Positions 62,728-64,000 of a DNA stretch of 64,000 nt are shown here, piece by piece. Source of the stretch: Rhizobiaceae bacterium (GTDB lineage: Bacteria; Pseudomonadota; Alphaproteobacteria; Rhizobiales; Rhizobiaceae). The stretch covers positions 1,798,001 through 1,862,000 of the forward strand of contig JAMLJC010000001.1 in the NCBI GenBank assembly GCA_023953845.1, read 5' to 3'. The notes under the pieces were generated by a model, which saw only the letters and a list, made by a program, of their open reading frames with translations, ran no database searches and was not told where the DNA came from. Position numbers and translations under genes: made by a program. Positions within the stretch are counted from its first letter, which is position 1, and each line of letters opens with the position of its first letter.

Positions 62728-63528
62728 CTATAATTTCGCGGCACTGATATGAATGCCCGTGCCAACCTCTTCGCTGCCGTTGAGCTGGAGGAGCTGCCAT
62801 TGGGCTGGCGGGATAAAATTTTTCGGCGGCAGGATGATCCAACCGTCGTCGTCACCGACGGCGACAAAGTCACCTTTCGCTACGCAGAGCGCCGATAATG
62901 CACAGACGAGTGCGGCCCGATCATCGTGGTTGACAATGGCAAGCAGATCTCCCGCCAGTTGCCTGCCCGGAAGGCAGTGCGCAATCAACGACGCTAGAAC
63001 GCCGTCCGTCGCGAGGTGCCGGTAAAACGTGTCGGAGCGGTCGGCTCTATGCGCCGCGAGACGCTCTGGGTCCGCAATCATCATACCGAGGAACGAACTC
63101 GGAAACGCCTCCACCAATGCTTTTTCGTCGATGGCAACCCCATGTCGCGCGGAACTCAGGACGGCGTGCCTGACGATGTGCCCGACGCACACGTTGGCAT
63201 GAAGGTTCAAGAGCTTGCCGACCGGCGCGCTGGATTGACCGGGCTTGCCGATGAGCGGGCGTAGACGCCGCGTCAGCATCCGCTCTGCTGCCCGGTAGCG
63301 GCCGATGATCTCGAAGCCGCGCTTTATGGGGCCATCAAAAGCAGCCGCCAATACGGGCTGCCCACGCGCGAGCCTTGCGATGGTCTGTTCTCTCTCAGGT
63401 TCGACTGCCCGGAAACGCGCGATCGTCCACGACACTGTTGTGAGCGACCATTCCAGCCTGCAGATGGCGCTTGACCGCCTGACAGGCGAACATCCTACGT
63501 CGATACCTATAACCGCCCCGCTCTCCAA
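62728..63528 (-). CDS. DUF429 domain-containing protein
   Basis: A 266-residue protein of the DUF429 group, an RNase-H-like fold. The N-terminal GIDVGCSP is followed by VLAAAFDGPI. LVEAFPSSFLGMMI and the DDRAALVCALSALCVA segment are also typical. Acidic residues suggest a nuclease-type fold, but activity is unproven. There is no clear operon partner. Confidence 0.7.
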   Translation of the reverse strand: MESGAVIGIDVGCSPVRRSSAICRLEWSLTTVSWTIARFRAVEPEREQTIARLARGQPVLAAAFDGPIKRGFEIIGRYRAAERMLTRRLRPLIGKPGQSSAPVGKLLNLHANVCVGHIVRHAVLSSARHGVAIDEKALVEAFPSSFLGMMIADPERLAAHRADRSDTFYRHLATDGVLASLIAHCLPGRQLAGDLLAIVNHDDRAALVCALSALCVAKGDFVAVGDDDGWIILPPKNFIPPAQWQLLQLNGSEEVGTGIHISAAKL

Positions 63529-63545
63529 TAGCTCTCCTTGCCGAC

Positions 63546-64000
63546 CTACCCGGCTTCACTGTCATCGGACGGATTGGCTGATACGAAAGTGACACGCCAG
63601 CGGCTCACCGGTACAGGCCCATCATGCCCGCTTGGTTCGCGATAGCGCGGTATCATCGCGCGCACATCGTCGGGGATTGATTGAGATATCTCAGGTACAG
63701 GTGGCGCATCCTCAACTCCGCCCTGCAGCCTCTCAGCAAGTCGGTTCCGCACTTCAATCGGCGTAGGCGGGATCGCAAATCCGATTGCTCGGCGGCCGCC
63801 CGACGTTACGGCATAAATAGGCCCCGGTGGGCTGCCGGGAGCCAGGGCGAACGGTGGCACAGGCAGAATAGTTGGCGGACAGAAAATATCACTCAACGGG
63901 AAAATGTGAGGGGAAATCACGCGCAAGCTTTTGTTGCTGGTGCGTAGCGGGCGGGTACTAGCTGCTTTTACAAGCCGCTCGATCAAGTAGCCGTCGACTA
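63546..64000 (-). CDS. Hypothetical protein, 5' end beyond window
   Basis: The frame is open up to the window end (VDGYLIERLVKAA at the edge), so it may be an incomplete gene read from outside; an internal TTG at 63986 is the first possible start. The sequence is Pro-rich (PPTILPVPPFALAPGSPPGP) and ends in WRVTFVSANPSDDSEAG. No family is recognised. Confidence 0.4.
   Translation of the reverse strand, partial: VDGYLIERLVKAASTRPLRTSNKSLRVISPHIFPLSDIFCPPTILPVPPFALAPGSPPGPIYAVTSGGRRAIGFAIPPTPIEVRNRLAERLQGGVEDAPPVPEISQSIPDDVRAMIPRYREPSGHDGPVPVSRWRVTFVSANPSDDSEAG

Overview
The window is GC-rich, densely coded DNA from an alphaproteobacterium, most likely a Hyphomicrobiales (Rhizobiales) member. 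This is inferred from the MucR-type regulator, the sigma-F/NrsF-controlled bufferin operon, the rhizobial-style TraG/relaxase/ArdC fragments and the many ABC-transporter catabolic operons. No rRNA, tRNA or CRISPR array was seen.

Region 1 (1-34.4 kb) is a mosaic of conjugative-element debris and stress cargo. The debris consists of a TraG/VirD4 coupling protein whose 5' end is duplicated and fused to a resolvase fragment (0.3-2.3 kb), an orphan adenine/cytosine methyltransferase, a TacAT toxin-antitoxin pair, a second resolvase, a truncated ArdC antirestriction protein (24.4-25.0 kb) and the C-terminal tail of a relaxase (33.8-34.4 kb). Between these lie two secreted caspase-like TPR proteins (CHAT type at 3.5 kb, C14 type at 21.4 kb). 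There is also a set of ion and osmotic-stress genes: BCCT betaine transporter, MscS-like channel, ClC, NhaA, TrkA-TrkH, and a split DUF1538 pair with a P-II-like protein. A complete sigma-F/NrsF plus bufABC-doxX copper-buffering module has matched divergent promoters. Several very small membrane proteins are also present.

Region 2 (34.4-48.6 kb) begins at a sharp junction where a truncated FAD oxidoreductase abuts the relaxase tail. It holds a FadR-type regulator, a DadA/PuuB-like oxidase, an SDR and a GlxA-type AraC regulator. These are followed by an operon of eight genes, almost all with 4-nt stop/start overlaps: MmgE/PrpD, CocE-type hydrolase, osmoprotectant-type ABC transporter (SBP, two permeases, CBS-containing ATPase), nitrilase-superfamily amidohydrolase and a second CocE-type hydrolase. 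The gene set suggests uptake of a small, probably quaternary-ammonium or amino-acid-like compound and hydrolysis of its ester or amide bonds; the substrate is unknown.

Region 3 (48.6-60.3 kb) contains a SAM methyltransferase, an alpha/beta-hydrolase-LuxR fusion and a LuxR regulator. Divergent from the last is a CUT1-type sugar/polyol ABC transporter that runs on into a 53-aa membrane protein, a B12-dependent diol dehydratase with fused large and medium subunits, its small subunit, and an SDR. This looks like import of a polyol followed by dehydration and redox processing.

Region 4 (60.3-64 kb) has a panB gene broken by an internal deletion plus frameshift, an intact panC, a dimeric alpha-beta-barrel protein, a DUF429 protein and an unidentified ORF cut by the window end.

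Three operons (buf, the Opu-type ABC and the CUT1 ABC) carry a strong hairpin directly after the gene for the secreted product, which probably sets protein ratios within each operon.
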